64,000 bases of DNA, taken from assembly GCA_022827225.1 (NCBI GenBank), contig JAJDTJ010000026.1:1-64000 (forward strand). Direction: 5' to 3'. The stretch's first letter is position 1; each line of letters starts with the position of its first letter. The stretch comes from Candidatus Poribacteria bacterium (GTDB lineage: Bacteria; Poribacteria; WGA-4E; WGA-3G). The notes under the pieces were generated by a model. It did not search any database, had not been told where the DNA came from, and saw only the letters and a list, made by a program, of their open reading frames with translations. A program made the position numbers and the translations under genes. Shown piece by piece: positions 24,925-33,398 of this stretch.

Positions 24925-25010
24925 TTTTTAAACTATTAACTTTGGTCACCGTTCCACTACGTTTCACGGTGGTTTCCGATTAAGTCAACTGGATCTGGAT
25001 TATGAAGATG
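24925..25010. repeat. Upstream repeat family B, copy 1
   Basis: It shares TTTTTAAACTAT, CACCGTTCCA, a GGTTTTCCGATTAA-like core and TCTGGATTATGAA, in the same order, with the region at 35931-36079. Both copies abut the start codon of the minus-strand gene on their left. Confidence 0.65.
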
Positions 25011-25095
25011 TCTGACAGATTCTGTATTGTTGTTGAACACATCTTTTTACCTATGGCCTCGTGCTGCGCCGTTGGAACGATCATCGACTTCTGAT

Positions 25096-25151
25096 GAAGT
25101 TGGCTTCAAACCACGAACTAGTGTGAAGTTGGTTTCAAATCGCGAACTAGT
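25096..25151. repeat. 29-base direct repeat at the end of ctaA
   Basis: GAAGTTGG(C/T)TTCAAA(C/T)C(A/G)CGAACTAGT occurs at 25096-25122 and 25125-25151. On the minus strand the repeat encodes the last residues of CtaA and supplies its TAG stop. Confidence 0.8.
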
Positions 25152-26062
25152 ACAGGTCTATGTGCATCAGTGAACCGGTAGATTTTCAGGGTCAGCACAA
25201 AGCTGCTCACCAACATGAGTGCGCCGACTGCGACGTGTGCGGTCGTAATTGTGACTGTGAGTGCTGTTGCGAATGTCTCTCCGAATGCAGTCAGTTTCGC
25301 GAAAAACGCTCCGGTACCGAGCATCAACTGAACACCGAGCAATCCGAGCAGTAGTAAGGGCATCGAGTGTCCAATTCCGCCTATTTCACCGTTCATCGTT
25401 AAGATACGTCGTACCAGCAAAAAGACGTGCAGCGCGACTAAGAAAGCGAAAATCAGATGTGCGTCGAGCCTGCTCCCTGTATGCCGTAAAACCGCTCCAA
25501 AGATAAGCTGCAGGTAAATGAAGCATGTCGTCATCAAGCTTAGCCGCCTTAGCGAGGACGAGGAGACCTCGCCCCTACGGATCGCGGTTTCAGTTCTATC
25601 TTGCCACCAATCGCGAGAGGCGAACCAGGCGATGCCACAGAGCAGCGCGAAAAATGCTTGTGCGAGACACGCATGTACGATAGCGAAGTTGCGGTTAATT
25701 TGCGTAACCCGAAGTCCACCAAGCACGCCTTGAACAATCACCGCAATCAAGGCAGCGAGTCCGAGCCACTTTAGCCATTTGCGGGAATCTCTTGCCAATA
25801 TCAAGACGAAGAGTGCGATGGTCAACATTCCGACGAGGGACCCCATGAGTCGATGACTATGTTCATATAGGATACCCCCCACCATCTCCGATAGCGGATA
25901 AAGGAACATATTATATCCGAAGGTTGTTGGCCAATCAGGCACCGCCAATCCGGAGTCTGTGCTTGTTACAATCCCACCGATGACAATTAACAAGAATGTC
26001 GCGCCTGCGGTGAGGCGTGCCACTCTGTGTAGCCATGGACTATAGTTCGCGTGTTGTTGCAT
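25118..26062 (-). CDS. ctaA: Heme A synthase (COX15/CtaA family)
   Basis: This enzyme of about 314 residues oxidises a methyl group of heme O to form heme A. It shows the E-H-S-H-R-L-M-G motif, a histidine in V-H-A-C-L-A-Q-A-F-F, R-H-T-G-S-R-L-D-A-H and T-T-A-H-V-A-V-G in successive membrane helices. The ATG at 26062 gives a normal length; the frame stays open upstream through an intergenic repeat. A short insert (R-R-G-E-V-S-S-S-S-L-R-R) in a loop is encoded by a GTAGGGGCGAGGTCTCC-type repeat, and the C-terminus comes from a 29-base repeat. Confidence 0.9.
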   Translation of the reverse strand: MQQHANYSPWLHRVARLTAGATFLLIVIGGIVTSTDSGLAVPDWPTTFGYNMFLYPLSEMVGGILYEHSHRLMGSLVGMLTIALFVLILARDSRKWLKWLGLAALIAVIVQGVLGGLRVTQINRNFAIVHACLAQAFFALLCGIAWFASRDWWQDRTETAIRRGEVSSSSLRRLSLMTTCFIYLQLIFGAVLRHTGSRLDAHLIFAFLVALHVFLLVRRILTMNGEIGGIGHSMPLLLLGLLGVQLMLGTGAFFAKLTAFGETFATALTVTITTAHVAVGALMLVSSFVLTLKIYRFTDAHRPVLVRDLKPTSH

Positions 26063-26083
26063 GCCAAGTTTTCCACCAAAGGC

Positions 26084-26195
26084 CCAAAGAATGGAAGGCA
26101 AGAAGATTATTGATAGGAAAACAGGAAGATTGGAAGGTTGGGGTGCCCATCCTTCCACCCTTCCGTTCTTCCATTCCTTTCCATTCTTCCTCTGT
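26084..26195. repeat. GGAAGG/CCTTCC imperfect inverted repeat
   Basis: The spacer between the CtaA and CoxI genes is built of reiterated GGAAGG on one side and CCTTCC/TTCCATTC on the other, meeting at GGGGTGCCC. It can fold into a long imperfect hairpin. Confidence 0.6.
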
Positions 26196-26198
26196 CCG

Positions 26199-28034
26199 TT
26201 AGTCCCCTCCTGTTGCGGGTGCGTGTTCAGGTTGTGCCTGCGGAGTCCAATCAGCTTCTTCACCGGGTACACTATATTCGTAAGGACCGCGGTAGACAGT
26301 TGGAATTTGACCGAAGTTGCCGTGCGGTACAGGTGTCGGTGCTTCCCATTCCAAGGTATTGACGTGCCACGGATTCTGTTCAGCGGTTTTCCCTTTGTAC
26401 ATGCTCCAGAAGAAGTTAAAGACGAGTATCAATTGTGCGAATCCGAGTGTGAACGCACTCATTGTGATAAAGATATTCATATCCGCAAAGGTCTGTTCTT
26501 GCGTCACCACCTCTACTGCTTCCGCCAGAGGGTTAGATATGCGCCGCCGATGCCCGCCGACACCGAGGATATGCATCGGGAAGAAGGTGCAGTTGAAAGC
26601 GATGAAGGTCAACCAAAAGTGAATCTTGGAGAGTACATCGTTCATATAGCGTCCGTACATTTTCGGGAACCAGAAGATGATGCCGCCGAAAACAGCGAAC
26701 AGACTTCCGCCGAACACGACGTAGTGAATATGTGCGACAATGAAGTAAGTATCGTGTATATAAACATCCACAGGCGTGTTCGCCATGTAGATACCGCTAA
26801 GTCCACCAATTACAAACATCGAAACGAAAGCGATACCGTGGAGCATCGGCGCTGTGAATCGGATAGAACCTCGGAACATGGTTCCGAGCCAGTTAAAGGT
26901 CTTAATCGCTGAAGGCACAGCAATGAGCATGGTTGTTGTCATGAATATGGAACCTAAACCGGGACGCATCCCGCTTTGGAACATGTGGTGTCCCCAGACG
27001 ATCCACCCCAAAAATGCGATGGCGATCATTGCATAAACCATGGAACGATAGCCGAAGATCGGTTTCCGTGAAAAGACGGGGATCAACTCGGAAGCGATAC
27101 CCATACCGGGCAAGATGAGAATATAGACTTCTGGGTGTCCGAAGAACCAGAATAGGTGTTGCCAGAGCAGCGGATCTCCGCCCCCTTCTGCTGTCGCAGT
27201 AAAGAACGTCGTTCCGGCAAGCCTATCAAAGACGAGCAGCACAATTGCAGACGACAGTACCGGGAAAGCGAGTAGCAAAAGGACAGCGACGATGAACAGC
27301 GACCAGATGACCAAGGGTAGCCGGAAGAACGTCATTCCGGGGGCACGCATATTGATAACCGTTGTGATATAGTTAATAGACCCCACGAGAGAAGATAGCC
27401 CCTGAACAAACAGGCTAAGTCCCCAGAGGATTTGTCCCCATTCCACACCTGTCCACTGTGCATCGGCAGAAAGTGGCGTGTATCCTGTCCATCCAGCTGC
27501 GGCGTGTCCACCCGGTACAAAGAACCCGGCCATCATTATAATGGCTGCCAAGACAGCGAACCAAAATGAGAGCATGTTGAGGATCGGAAACGCCATATCG
27601 CGTGTCCCAATCATCAGCGGAATCAAAAAGTTCCCGAAAGCACCGACCAAGATAGGTACAATGACGAAAAACACCATAACCGTGGCATGCATCGTAAAAA
27701 GCATGTTGTAAAACGCGTCTGTCATAACGCCAGCTGGCATATAGAGTTCGAGCCATTCTTCTTCATCGGACTCATAAATCCGTTCCCACATCCTGTCGGC
27801 ACCTGTGACGACTTCGCCTTCGTCGAGATATTGTTGCGATACGCCGATGATAGGTAGCGGTTTTTCGGGGTAAGCGAGTTTCCATCTAAAAAGCAGTGCA
27901 AGCCCGCCCCCGAGGAAAAACATAATCAGTCCATAAATAAGGAACTGCTTACCGATCGTTTTATGGTCGAGCGAAAAGACATATTTTCTTAGAAAACTTT
28001 CTTCGTGATGTGACGTATGTTCGTTATCGTGCAT
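26199..28034 (-). CDS. ctaD: Cytochrome c oxidase subunit I (aa3 type)
   Basis: This 611-residue protein carries the heme a and heme a3-CuB centre. Visible motifs include H-A-T-V-M-V-F-F in the helix with the low-spin heme ligand, W-F-F-G-H-P-E-V-Y (CuB histidine, D-channel glutamate and cross-linked tyrosine), W-G-H-H-M-F and H-I-H-Y-V-V-F for the heme a3 and a ligands. The glutamate marks an A-family pump. It has about 12-13 membrane helices. AAGGAGG precedes the ATG. Subunit II lies directly upstream. Confidence 0.95.
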   Translation of the reverse strand: MHDNEHTSHHEESFLRKYVFSLDHKTIGKQFLIYGLIMFFLGGGLALLFRWKLAYPEKPLPIIGVSQQYLDEGEVVTGADRMWERIYESDEEEWLELYMPAGVMTDAFYNMLFTMHATVMVFFVIVPILVGAFGNFLIPLMIGTRDMAFPILNMLSFWFAVLAAIIMMAGFFVPGGHAAAGWTGYTPLSADAQWTGVEWGQILWGLSLFVQGLSSLVGSINYITTVINMRAPGMTFFRLPLVIWSLFIVAVLLLLAFPVLSSAIVLLVFDRLAGTTFFTATAEGGGDPLLWQHLFWFFGHPEVYILILPGMGIASELIPVFSRKPIFGYRSMVYAMIAIAFLGWIVWGHHMFQSGMRPGLGSIFMTTTMLIAVPSAIKTFNWLGTMFRGSIRFTAPMLHGIAFVSMFVIGGLSGIYMANTPVDVYIHDTYFIVAHIHYVVFGGSLFAVFGGIIFWFPKMYGRYMNDVLSKIHFWLTFIAFNCTFFPMHILGVGGHRRRISNPLAEAVEVVTQEQTFADMNIFITMSAFTLGFAQLILVFNFFWSMYKGKTAEQNPWHVNTLEWEAPTPVPHGNFGQIPTVYRGPYEYSVPGEEADWTPQAQPEHAPATGGD

Positions 28035-28036
28035 TT

Positions 28037-28720
28037 TTATTGTCCTCCTTCAGCCTCCTGCGGCCATCTTTCTTGCACCCAGGCATCGTAGTCGGTCTGT
28101 TCGTGTACATTGAGATAGCCGCGCATCTCTGAGTGCCCGAATCCACAGAGTTCGGCGCACGGAATCTCGTAGCGTCCCGCCTTTGTAGCCTCAAACCAGA
28201 CATTGATAAATCGGTTCGGCAATGCGTCCTGTTTCAGACGCAGTTGCGGTACAAAAAAACTGTGGATAACATCTTGCGATGTTAATCGGATATGGACAAC
28301 CGCGTTGCGCGGTACATGCAATTCGTTCTCTAAGTCAAGGTCGTCATCTGTCCCGAACTCGTTATCGGGTCCCGGATATGTCATATCCCAGTTAAACTGT
28401 TTTCCGCTGACTTGGACGACAACATCCGGATTCTCAGGAAATTGGTTAGGTGACTTAATCTTATTCCACTGTGGGTAACTGAACATAGCCAGTACAAAGA
28501 CAATCACCGTTGTCGCGGCGGTCCAGATGATCTCTAACGTTGTGCTACCCTCAATGTAGGTCGCCTTCTTCCCTTCCTGATGCCGATATTTAATCAGGAA
28601 TATAATCAGGGTTGCCATCACAAGGATTAGCACAATGAGCGTAATATAATAAATTGCCGAAAAGAGGGTATCAACGCCTTGCCCGAAAGTTGATATGTTC
28701 TCAGGTAGCCATCGAAGCAT
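28037..28720 (-). CDS. ctaC: Cytochrome c oxidase subunit II
   Basis: This 227-residue protein has two N-terminal membrane helices and a CuA cupredoxin domain with the binding motif C-A-E-L-C-G-F-G-H-S-E-M and an upstream histidine in V-I-H-S-F-F-V-P. There is no fused cytochrome c domain, so this is not a true caa3 subunit and a separate cytochrome must deliver electrons. The ATG has AGGAGG six bases upstream. A minus-strand TATAAT at 28749-28754 lies downstream of the gene and has no good -35 partner. Confidence 0.95.
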   Translation of the reverse strand: MLRWLPENISTFGQGVDTLFSAIYYITLIVLILVMATLIIFLIKYRHQEGKKATYIEGSTTLEIIWTAATTVIVFVLAMFSYPQWNKIKSPNQFPENPDVVVQVSGKQFNWDMTYPGPDNEFGTDDDLDLENELHVPRNAVVHIRLTSQDVIHSFFVPQLRLKQDALPNRFINVWFEATKAGRYEIPCAELCGFGHSEMRGYLNVHEQTDYDAWVQERWPQEAEGGQ

Positions 28721-28791
28721 CTAATCCTCCTAACAATGCGTCTGGCTTATTATAGCCGAGAACGCAGATAAAATTTTTGTTCCTAACAAGT

Positions 28792-29565
28792 CTAATTCGC
28801 TTGTGTAGATGCCGTAAGCGTCGCGCCTACATAAGTCAAAACACAAAACAGGCTGGTAATCAGCATAGAAAGTGTCCAGGGTGCCGCTTCGCCGAACGCT
28901 TTTGTGGTCGTGTCAAGATAGAGGCTATGCCGAAAAGCTGCAAGTCCATACGTTAACGGATTGAATTTCATCGTCCATGCCAACCAACCGGGTACACCTG
29001 TGCTCGGGAAAAACGCGCCCGAAAGTAGCCAAACCGGAATAAGCAAGAGATTCATCACTGCATGAAACCCTTGTGTAGAATCCATCCGCCATGCGATGAG
29101 CAGCCCGAGGTTTGTCAAACCGAACGCCAGAAGCGCCATTACACCGATCGAAAGCAAGAGGGATGTCACGCCAAATCGAATGCCTATCATCGGACTCAGG
29201 AGCAGCAGGAGCATCCCTTGTCCGAGTGCGAGTGTTGTTCCGCCGAACGCTTGTGCGAGGACGATCTGCCACCGTGGCATAGGTGCGACGAGTATACTCT
29301 GTAAAAACCCTTCGCGTCGATCATTCACGACAGAAATTGTAGCGAAAATGGACGCAAAAAGCAACACCAAAACGACGATGCCAGGATAGAAGTATGCAAT
29401 ATACCCGGTTTCGTCCGAGGTACCAGCGGGGCGAAACGAGGCACTTAATCCACTGCCGATGAGGAGCCAAAATACCAGGGGTTGTGCAATAGCACTGAAG
29501 AGCCGGCTCCGTTGCCGATAGAACCTGATGATTTCGCGCCACCATATCGTTATAATCGGTAGCAA
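28792..29565 (-). CDS. ABC-2 type transporter permease
   Basis: This 257-residue membrane protein has about six helices, R-R-E-G-F-L-Q-S-I-L-V-A-P after the second helix and F-N-P-L-T-Y-G-L near the end, as in DrrB/NodJ-type exporters. A TTG start is chosen because the conserved CCGCAAGGAAA repeat element ends nine bases before it and the family sequence begins there. The partner ATPase lies just upstream. Its place inside the respiratory block hints at a role in heme, copper or cytochrome assembly, but the substrate cannot be read. Confidence 0.85.
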   Translation of the reverse strand: MLPIITIWWREIIRFYRQRSRLFSAIAQPLVFWLLIGSGLSASFRPAGTSDETGYIAYFYPGIVVLVLLFASIFATISVVNDRREGFLQSILVAPMPRWQIVLAQAFGGTTLALGQGMLLLLLSPMIGIRFGVTSLLLSIGVMALLAFGLTNLGLLIAWRMDSTQGFHAVMNLLLIPVWLLSGAFFPSTGVPGWLAWTMKFNPLTYGLAAFRHSLYLDTTTKAFGEAAPWTLSMLITSLFCVLTYVGATLTASTQAN

Positions 29566-29571
29566 ATTTTT

Positions 29572-29655
29572 AATCTTTCCTTGCGGTTCGTTGAGGTAGG
29601 TTAAGCATACACCCACCTCACCGTACATCCGCCCTCCACTACGTTACGGGCTTCA
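29572..29655 (-). repeat. Hairpin/Shine-Dalgarno repeat element, copy 1
   Basis: Read on the minus strand: a stem TGAGGT...ACCTCA, then AACGAACCGCAAGGAAA, then the TTG start of the permease. The AAGGAAA is the gene's ribosome binding site. Confidence 0.7.
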
Positions 29656-29677
29656 CATTTTTGGGATACTTGCTTTG

Positions 29678-29750
29678 TTTTCCTTGCGGTTCGTTGAGAG
29701 GGTTAAGCATGCCCCCGCCTCTCCGTAGATCCGTCCTCCATTTCCTGGAA
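29678..29750 (-). repeat. Hairpin/Shine-Dalgarno repeat element, copy 2
   Basis: It has the same layout with a different stem, GAGAGG...CCTCTC, followed by AACGAACCGCAAGGAAAA. Its left part forms the end of the ABC ATPase gene and provides that gene's last residues and stop codon. Confidence 0.7.
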
Positions 29751-30713
29751 CGGGTTTCCTGTCAATTTCATGAACACATCCGCGAGCGTCGGTTTCCCGA
29801 AGTGGATAGACTGGATTTCATCAGGAAATGCAGCGACGACATCCCGAACAAATTCATGTCCTCGCTCACATTCAAGGCGTAATCCGTTGTCTGTCAACAC
29901 CGTTGAAACACCGAACGCCTCCGTAATAGCAGTGCCGAGAATATCGCTGTCGATACTCTCTATAAGGATCACATCGCCTCCGACTTCTGCTTTGAGTGCG
30001 TCCGGTTCTCCGAGTGCGACTAACCTACCGGCATCCAATATCCCGACCTGATCACACGTTTCAGCATCTTCTGAAAGGTGCGTTGTCATAAGTACGAGAA
30101 TATCCTCCGTCTGTGCAAGTACACCGAGATAGTCGTTAAGTTGCTGGCGTGCGGTTATATCCAAGCCGCTCGTCGGTTCGTCAAGGAGTAGAACGCGCGG
30201 GGTATGCAACAGTGCTTTTGCAATTTCAACTCGTCTCTGTAAACCCCCCGATAGGATTTCCACACGTTCTTTCGCTCTATCGGAGATTCCAAAACATTCA
30301 AGGAGTTCCGAAATCCGGTGATGCAGGGTTTTACCAGAGAGACCATAAAGATGCCCCTGGTGGCGTAAGTTCTCAACGATGGTCAGCTTGCCATCCAATC
30401 CTGGATGCTGAAAAACGACCCCTAAGAACTCCCGAATTATTCTCACTTCGGTGGCTAAGTTATACCCGAGGATGCGAGCCGTGCCGGAAGTTATCGGTAT
30501 CAGCGTAGATAAGATTTTAAAAAGGGTTGTTTTCCCACTTCCGTTGGGTCCAAGGAGTCCGAAAATCTCACCGCACGAAACACTAAAACTGACATCGTCA
30601 AGTGCGCGTCGTTCTGGATAAGCATGCGAAAGATTCTCTACCTCAATTCGGTTTTCAGCTTTCGGCTTTCGGCTTTCAGTAGTTATGGAATGTAAGACCT
30701 CTGTATCTACCAC
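29703..30713 (-). CDS. ABC transporter ATP-binding protein
   Basis: This 336-residue ATPase has Walker A G-P-N-G-S-G-K-T-T, signature L-S-G-G-L-Q-R-R, Walker B V-L-L-L-D-E-P-T-S-G-L-D and switch T-T-H-L-S-E, plus a C-terminal domain of about 100 residues typical of DrrA/CcmA-like exporters. The probable start is a GTG after AGAGG. Residues about 10-20 (T-T-E-S-R-K-P-K-A-E-N-R) come from a CTGAAAGCCGAAAGC repeat and the C-terminus from another repeat, so both ends are decorated. It pairs with the downstream permease. Confidence 0.88.
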   Translation of the reverse strand: MVDTEVLHSITTESRKPKAENRIEVENLSHAYPERRALDDVSFSVSCGEIFGLLGPNGSGKTTLFKILSTLIPITSGTARILGYNLATEVRIIREFLGVVFQHPGLDGKLTIVENLRHQGHLYGLSGKTLHHRISELLECFGISDRAKERVEILSGGLQRRVEIAKALLHTPRVLLLDEPTSGLDITARQQLNDYLGVLAQTEDILVLMTTHLSEDAETCDQVGILDAGRLVALGEPDALKAEVGGDVILIESIDSDILGTAITEAFGVSTVLTDNGLRLECERGHEFVRDVVAAFPDEIQSIHFGKPTLADVFMKLTGNPFQEMEDGSTERRGHA

Positions 30714-30742
30714 TATGAAAACCTCTTGCTGACCGCTGATGA

Positions 30743-31534
30743 TTACTTCAGTTTCAGCGTGAAATCTTGTGTAACCGTGCCGCCGGCCTCTACGGTAACC
30801 TCAACTGGTGTCTCGTTGTTCGTGCCACACGCTTCGTGCCAATACCCGAGTTTGTAGGTGCCTGCGGGGACCTCTTCAAGTGTGAATTCGCCTTTTTCGT
30901 TGGTTACAGCAAAATACGGATGCGGAACGTAGGCGATCCAAGCGGACATCCAACCGTGAATATCACATTCTACGGCTACAGGTCCCTCTGCTTTCTTTAC
31001 AGCCGCGATTCGTAATTTCTTTTGGTTTTTTGTCTGCTGTTTGTTAACCGGACGATTGATTTTACTGAAGATATGGACATTGTGATTAACTCTGTCATTA
31101 TTGAGCATCGTTAGGCGTTGACCGACCGGAACAATCTGGACATGCGGCGTGAACTTGCATTCCTTTTGGTCGATTTCCAATTTCGCTTCTTTGTCAAAAT
31201 CTTTGCCTTGCGAAATGTCTATAAGATAGACGATGGTATTTTTTAGGGCGTTGTCTTCACCGACGACAAGGGATTCATCGTATTTTTCGGTAACACCACA
31301 AACCTTAGGGTCCTTAGTGATTTCAAGTACTTTCATCTCAGGTTTGTCGCCTTCAAACTTCACAACACCGCTAATTGTGCCGCCGTTGCTTACTGCCATC
31401 GGTTTATACTTTTCAGGAAATACTAACATTTCCATTTCGCCTGCTTCGTGGTGATCTGCGAAGGTGATACCAACGATACCAACGTAGCAGCACGCGAGAA
31501 GGAGGGTGAGACTTGCCAACAAATAGGTTTTCAT
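30743..31534 (-). CDS. Exported cupredoxin-like protein with carboxypeptidase-regulatory-like segment
   Basis: This 263-residue protein has a signal peptide (ending T-F-A-D). Its opening G-T-I-S-G-V-V-K-F-E-G-D is typical of methylamine-utilisation/plastocyanin-like proteins. The sequence H-N-V-H and later C-D-I-H-G-W-M supply His, Cys, His and Met in the order of a type 1 copper site. A beta domain with F-T-L-E-E-V-P-A-G-T-Y-K-L follows. It probably carries electrons in the periplasm. A paralogue lies at 38689 in the same cluster. Confidence 0.82.
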   Translation of the reverse strand: MKTYLLASLTLLLACCYVGIVGITFADHHEAGEMEMLVFPEKYKPMAVSNGGTISGVVKFEGDKPEMKVLEITKDPKVCGVTEKYDESLVVGEDNALKNTIVYLIDISQGKDFDKEAKLEIDQKECKFTPHVQIVPVGQRLTMLNNDRVNHNVHIFSKINRPVNKQQTKNQKKLRIAAVKKAEGPVAVECDIHGWMSAWIAYVPHPYFAVTNEKGEFTLEEVPAGTYKLGYWHEACGTNNETPVEVTVEAGGTVTQDFTLKLK

Positions 31535-31550
31535 TTTTTTCTCCTTTAAT

Positions 31551-31664
31551 AGCCGTCAGCCATCAGCCTTCGGCTTTCAGTTAAGAGATTTCCTTGTGAC
31601 AGGAACAGTTAACATAACTGTCACGAGTTGTTTACTGACGGCTGACGGCTGACAGCCGACAGCC
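31551..31664. repeat. Large inverted repeat with nested stem
   Basis: AGCCGTCAGCCATCAGCC on the left faces CTGACGGCTGACGGCTGAC on the right. Inside, GTGACAG (31596-31602) pairs with CTGTCAC (31618-31624). It fills the spacer before the cupredoxin-like gene. Confidence 0.75.
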
Positions 31665-31682
31665 ATTGGGTTCTATATATTT

Positions 31683-33398
31683 TTACACTTCTTCCGAGTT
31701 TCTGCGTTGTACGAAGGCTCGTAGACCAAAAAGCAGACCGACAGAGAGGATCGCGATTAAAGGTGGATAAACGAACCGCCTTGAAGACGGAACAGGTTCA
31801 AGTACAAAAGTGTACCAACTCGTCATCGTCCGCTTTGTGTCAACATCTCCGTTGGAGCCATCCCAAGCGGAGAAGGCAATTGGAACAAAAACACTCGGTT
31901 CAAGTTGTAAGTCTTTTTTATCCTCTGTCTTCAAAGCACGTTTTACCCAGAGTTTGTATTGTCCGTCTGTATAGTCACTCTGTACTTCGAGTTCGCCTTG
32001 CACTTCTTGAACTTCGGCATTGTTGATTCCCTTAGCGGTGAGTTCAGTCACCTGCTCAGGCATGGAGGCTTTCCAGTGCCAGAGATAGACTGGAAGTCTA
32101 CCGCCCCATAAGAAATACGGTTTTGGAGCCGTCGGTCCTTGCGGTACTTTCACAGGAAACTGAACAGCTAAAGCGTCCTCAAGGGTTTTTCCAGTATTTT
32201 CATCGGTCTCGTCAGTCGTGTGGGTTCGGTCATCCCAGATAAAGAGGAAAGCGACCTCTGTATCGTTGTAAAACGATTTGACGTGTACGCCATCAATCGT
32301 TGGGTTAAACTGCCGAGGCTCAATGACGACCTGTCCAACGAGCGGGAAATATCTGGCTTCAAACGTTTCCCAGACAGCATCATCAATAGCGGGTAACGCC
32401 CCTTGAACGTACTGCGAACGCAGTACGTTATTGCCGATAGCTGGCTCAGGACGTTTTTCAGGCATAAGCGACTTCACGTAGTTCGCTAAATGCCAGCTCT
32501 TTTCATAGACGATTTTCATTGCGTCATTATAAGTCTGTATGTCCGCTGCACTGACCTCACCACCTTCCTGGATAGTGAGTGCAATGTCAACAGCGGCATC
32601 CATTTTTTCGTAAAACTTCCCGGACTCCTCTTCTTCCGCCTCTGTCATCTCGTCTCTGTTTTCTAATTCGATGAGGCGTTTAGATTCCTCAGCCGTTAAC
32701 CCAAAATTCAGGAAGCTATCGCCTTCAAACGCCGGCATCGGTGAACCGGCGATGCCGCCGATGAACCGCTTGAAGATGTCTTCGGTGTCGTAACCGCCTC
32801 GGAATGTCCAGCCTTGTGTAAGATTTGCGGGCCAGGTCTGGAATCCCCAACTATCCTCCAAGGTTGGTGCGGAGGTCCCATCACCGCGCCCGACGTTCCC
32901 GTGGCATTCAACACAACCGAGTTCGACATAAAGTTCTTTTCCGATTTCGACGCTCTGCTCGGCGTAAGAAATTTTTCCCGCCAAGGTAATTTGTTTCGGT
33001 GGGGTCTCATTTTCTTTAAAACCTGGGTAGAAAGTTTTGATATACGCAACCAGTTGCCACCGATCATCGGTACTCAAGGCTGTTTCCCATTCCGGCATAG
33101 ATGACCCCGGCATCCCTTCGGTGATGATGTCAAAGAGGTCTTGATCTGTTGGGAGTTGTCCGGCTTCTGTAGACCGGATTTTATACAAACCGCGTGTGAA
33201 ATCCCTCGGTCTCGGGAGGAGGTTCTCAGCGGCGGAGCCGTCGCCTCTCCCTTCAACACCGTGGCAGTGTGCGCAGGAATCCTCATAAACCTCTTTTCCT
33301 CTTTCGGAAGCCTCCGGTGCGTTTTGTGCGTCCGCCGGACTGAACACAGCAAGCGTTCCAAACAAGATGAGTAGGAGAGCAATTGTTCTAATTCGCAT
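31683..33398 (-). CDS. Diheme cytochrome c fused to ethylbenzene-dehydrogenase-type heme b domain
   Basis: This 571-residue protein has a signal peptide (P-A-D-A), then two c-type heme sites, C-A-H-C-H (residues 42-46) and C-V-E-C-H (162-166). About 230 residues of EB_dh-type domain follow (A-V-E-T-F-E-type start, I-D-G-V-H-V-K-S-F-Y-N-D, F-L-F-I-W-D-D, and W-H-W-K-A-S-M). It ends with one membrane helix anchoring it to the inner membrane. EB_dh domains bind heme b in gamma subunits of DMSO-reductase-type enzymes such as nitrite oxidoreductase, but no molybdopterin subunit is present here. Its ATG directly follows the stop of the preceding cytochrome gene. Confidence 0.85.
   Translation of the reverse strand: MRIRTIALLLILFGTLAVFSPADAQNAPEASERGKEVYEDSCAHCHGVEGRGDGSAAENLLPRPRDFTRGLYKIRSTEAGQLPTDQDLFDIITEGMPGSSMPEWETALSTDDRWQLVAYIKTFYPGFKENETPPKQITLAGKISYAEQSVEIGKELYVELGCVECHGNVGRGDGTSAPTLEDSWGFQTWPANLTQGWTFRGGYDTEDIFKRFIGGIAGSPMPAFEGDSFLNFGLTAEESKRLIELENRDEMTEAEEEESGKFYEKMDAAVDIALTIQEGGEVSAADIQTYNDAMKIVYEKSWHLANYVKSLMPEKRPEPAIGNNVLRSQYVQGALPAIDDAVWETFEARYFPLVGQVVIEPRQFNPTIDGVHVKSFYNDTEVAFLFIWDDRTHTTDETDENTGKTLEDALAVQFPVKVPQGPTAPKPYFLWGGRLPVYLWHWKASMPEQVTELTAKGINNAEVQEVQGELEVQSDYTDGQYKLWVKRALKTEDKKDLQLEPSVFVPIAFSAWDGSNGDVDTKRTMTSWYTFVLEPVPSSRRFVYPPLIAILSVGLLFGLRAFVQRRNSEEV

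Noticed and set aside
26063..26272. Longer N-terminus of heme A synthase
   Set aside because: The added residues are repeat-derived and overlap the CoxI gene end. The family sequence begins after the ATG at 26062.
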